Both the position numbers and the translations under genes were made by a program. Below are positions 62,057-64,000 of a DNA stretch of 64,000 bases, one piece after another. The notes beneath the pieces were generated by a model. It had not been told where the DNA came from, did not search any database, and saw only the letters and a program-made list of their open reading frames with translations. Source of the stretch: Anoplopoma fimbria (lineage: Eukaryota > Chordata > Actinopteri > Perciformes > Anoplopomatidae); the NCBI RefSeq assembly GCF_027596085.1, contig NC_072455.1:4986509-5050508 (forward strand). Direction: 5' to 3'. Numbering within the stretch: the stretch's first letter is position 1; each line of letters starts with the position of its first letter.

Positions 62057-64000
62057 TTTGAAAAAAGGAGCAGCGGCTCTACTCCGAGCTCCCTCCGGAT
62101 GTCTGAGCTCCTCACCCTATCTCTAAGGCTGAGCCCAGCCACCCTACGAAGGAAGCTCATTTCGGCCGCTTGTATTCGCGATCTCATTCTTTCGGTCACT
62201 ACCCAAAGCTCATGTCCATAGGTGAGGGTTGGAACGTAGATGGACTGGTAAATCGAGAGCTTTGCCTTTCGGCTCAGCTCCTTCTTCACCAAAACGGTCC
62301 GGTACAACGCCCGCATCACTGCTGACGCTGCACCGAACCGCCTGTCCATCTCCCGCTCCATTTTACCCTCACTCGTGAATAAGATCCCGAGATACTTGAA
62401 CTCCCTCGCTTGGGGCAGTGACTCACTCCCAACCCAGAGGGTGCAATCCACCGTTTTCCGGAAGAGAACCATGGCCTCAGACTTGGAGGTACTGACTCTC
62501 ATCCCGACCGCTTCACACTCGGCTGTGAACCGCCCCAGTGCATGCTGAAGGTCCCGTTCTGAAGAAGCCAACAGAACCACATCATCTGCAAAAATCAGGG
62601 ATGTGATTCTGAGGTCCCCAAACCGGAAACTCTCCTCCCCCCGGCTGCGCCTTGAAATCCTGTCCATGAAAATCACAAACAGGATTGGTGACAATGGGCA
62701 GCCCTGGCGGAGGCCAACACGCACTGGGAACAAGCTCGACTTTGTACCGAGTATCCGGACATAGCTCTCACTTTGGTCATACAAGGACCGAATGGCTCGT
62801 AGTAACGAACCAGGTACCCCATATTCCCGCAGTACCCCCCACAGGACTCCCCGAGGGACACGGTCGAAGGCCTTCTCCAAGTCCACAAAACACATGTAGA
62901 CTGGATGAGCAAACTCCCATGCACCCTCCAACAGACCTGCAAGGGTAAAGAGTTGGTCCGCTGTTCCACGTCCAGGACGGAATCCGCATTGCTCCTCCTG
63001 AATCTGAGGTTCGACAATCGGACGGAGCCTCCTTTCCAGCACCCTGGAGTAAACTTTCCCGGGAGGCTGAGCAGTGTGATACTCCTATAATTGGAGCACA
63101 CTCTCCGGTCCCCTTTTTGAAAATGGGAACCACCACCCCGGTCTGCCACTCCACAGGCACTGTACCCGACTTCCACGCGACAGTGAAGAGACGTGTCAAC
63201 CAAGACAGCCCAACAATGTCCAGAGCCTTTAGCATCTCCGGTCGAATCTCATCCACTCCTGGCGCTTTGCCGCTGAAGAGCTTTTTAACTAACTCAACGA
63301 CCTCCGCCAGGCATATGGACGAGACTTCCCCTGAGTCTTCAGACTCTGCCTCTTCCACAGAGAACTTGTTGGTCGGGTTCAGGAGTTCCTCAAAGTGTTC
63401 TTTCCACCGCTCGACAATATCCCCAGTCCGGGTCTGCAGTTCTCCCCCTGCTGAGCACAGCCTGAGAAAAGTCCTGTTTCCCCTTTCTGAGTCGTCTCAC
63501 GGTTTGCCAGAACTTCCTTGAGGCCATTCGAAAGTCCTTCTCCATGGCCTCGCCAAACTCCTCCCACACCCGGGTTTTTGCCTGAGCAACCGCCGCAGCT
63601 GCAGCCCTTCTGGCCAACCGGTACCTGCCTGCTGATTCAGGAGACCCTCGGCCAACCAAGCCCGAAAGGCCTCCTTCTGTCCAGCAGCCTCACGGCCGCA
63701 GGTCTGATGACACAACTACAAAGTCGATCATAGACCTTTGGCCTAGGGTGTTCTGGTACCAAGTACACTTATGAACCTCCCTATGCTCAAACATGGTGTT
63801 TGTTATGGACAGTCCATGACTAGCACAGAAGTCCAACAACAAAGCACCACTCGGGTTCAGATCGGGCAGGCCGTTCCTCCCAATCACACCCCTCCAGGTT
63901 TCTCCATCGTTACCCACGTGAGCGTTGAAGTCTCCCAGAAGAACTATGGAGTCCCCAGTCGGCGCCCTTTCCAGAACACCACCCAAGGACTCCAAGAAGG
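62047..64000 (-). mobile_element. APE-type non-LTR retrotransposon (RTE-like LINE), degenerate, truncated by the window edge
   Basis: On the minus strand, from 64000 downward, come an endonuclease part (GDFNAHVG motif, then ITNTMFEH and [14 protein letters not shown]), a linker, and a reverse transcriptase. The longest open frame, 63042-62047, carries FRPGRGT (its residues 21-27), FVDLEKAFDRV, LRQGCPLSP and the catalytic FADD (151-154). The element is dead. The endonuclease is joined to the linker by an internal deletion near 63690-63697. One-base losses lie near 63110-63113 and 63055-63057, with further frame changes near 63650 and 63450. The 3' end stops abruptly at about 62060. Clade assignment is by resemblance only. 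Confidence 0.9.

Noticed and set aside
62685..63521. Plus-strand frames over the LINE
   Set aside because: Antisense shadows of the reverse transcriptase and linker; the minus strand carries the FADD, FRPGRGT and GDFNAHVG motifs.

Overview
The window is nuclear DNA of a ray-finned fish, probably a spiny-rayed (percomorph) teleost; the species cannot be read from it. The reasons are a vertebrate calsequestrin gene with GT-AG introns, a partial teleost-type C1q-like secreted-protein gene, very long CA/GT microsatellites, tRNA-derived SINEs with an L2-like tail, hAT-type MITEs with 8-bp target duplications, and a non-LTR retrotransposon of a type common in fish.

Layout. Positions 1-36,100 hold no gene I can support. 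This is a non-coding stretch with fourteen CA/GT arrays of about 50-107 bp (all between 6.2 and 31.9 kb), two SINEs, several MITEs, and a few complex blocks that may be regulatory. Positions 36,305-55,405 on the + strand hold a complete calsequestrin gene (best fit casq1, the skeletal-muscle SR calcium-storage protein). It has 11 coding exons, all junctions in frame, a predicted product of 441 residues, a first intron of 14.7 kb, and a 65-residue tail made only of Asp and Glu. A poly(A) signal lies near 55,946. Positions 57,080-59,400 contain a MITE and a partial duplication, including a decapitated copy of the promoter and first codons of the next gene. Positions 59,827-60,442 on the + strand hold the first two coding exons of a C1q-like gene: signal peptide, a stalk of seven 21-bp heptad repeats, and the start of the C1q head. 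The exon that should finish the head is not found. Positions 61,722-64,000 are a pile of mobile elements: MITE end, L2-like fragment (+), and a broken APE-type LINE (-) that runs off the window.

The two genes are not functionally linked: one product buffers calcium in the muscle sarcoplasmic reticulum, the other is a secreted C1q-family protein. The ORFs inside microsatellites, SINEs and the aspartate tract (other frames) are not genes. No rRNA, functional tRNA or CRISPR array was seen. Repeat-family names rest on recalled family features and should be checked against a repeat library.
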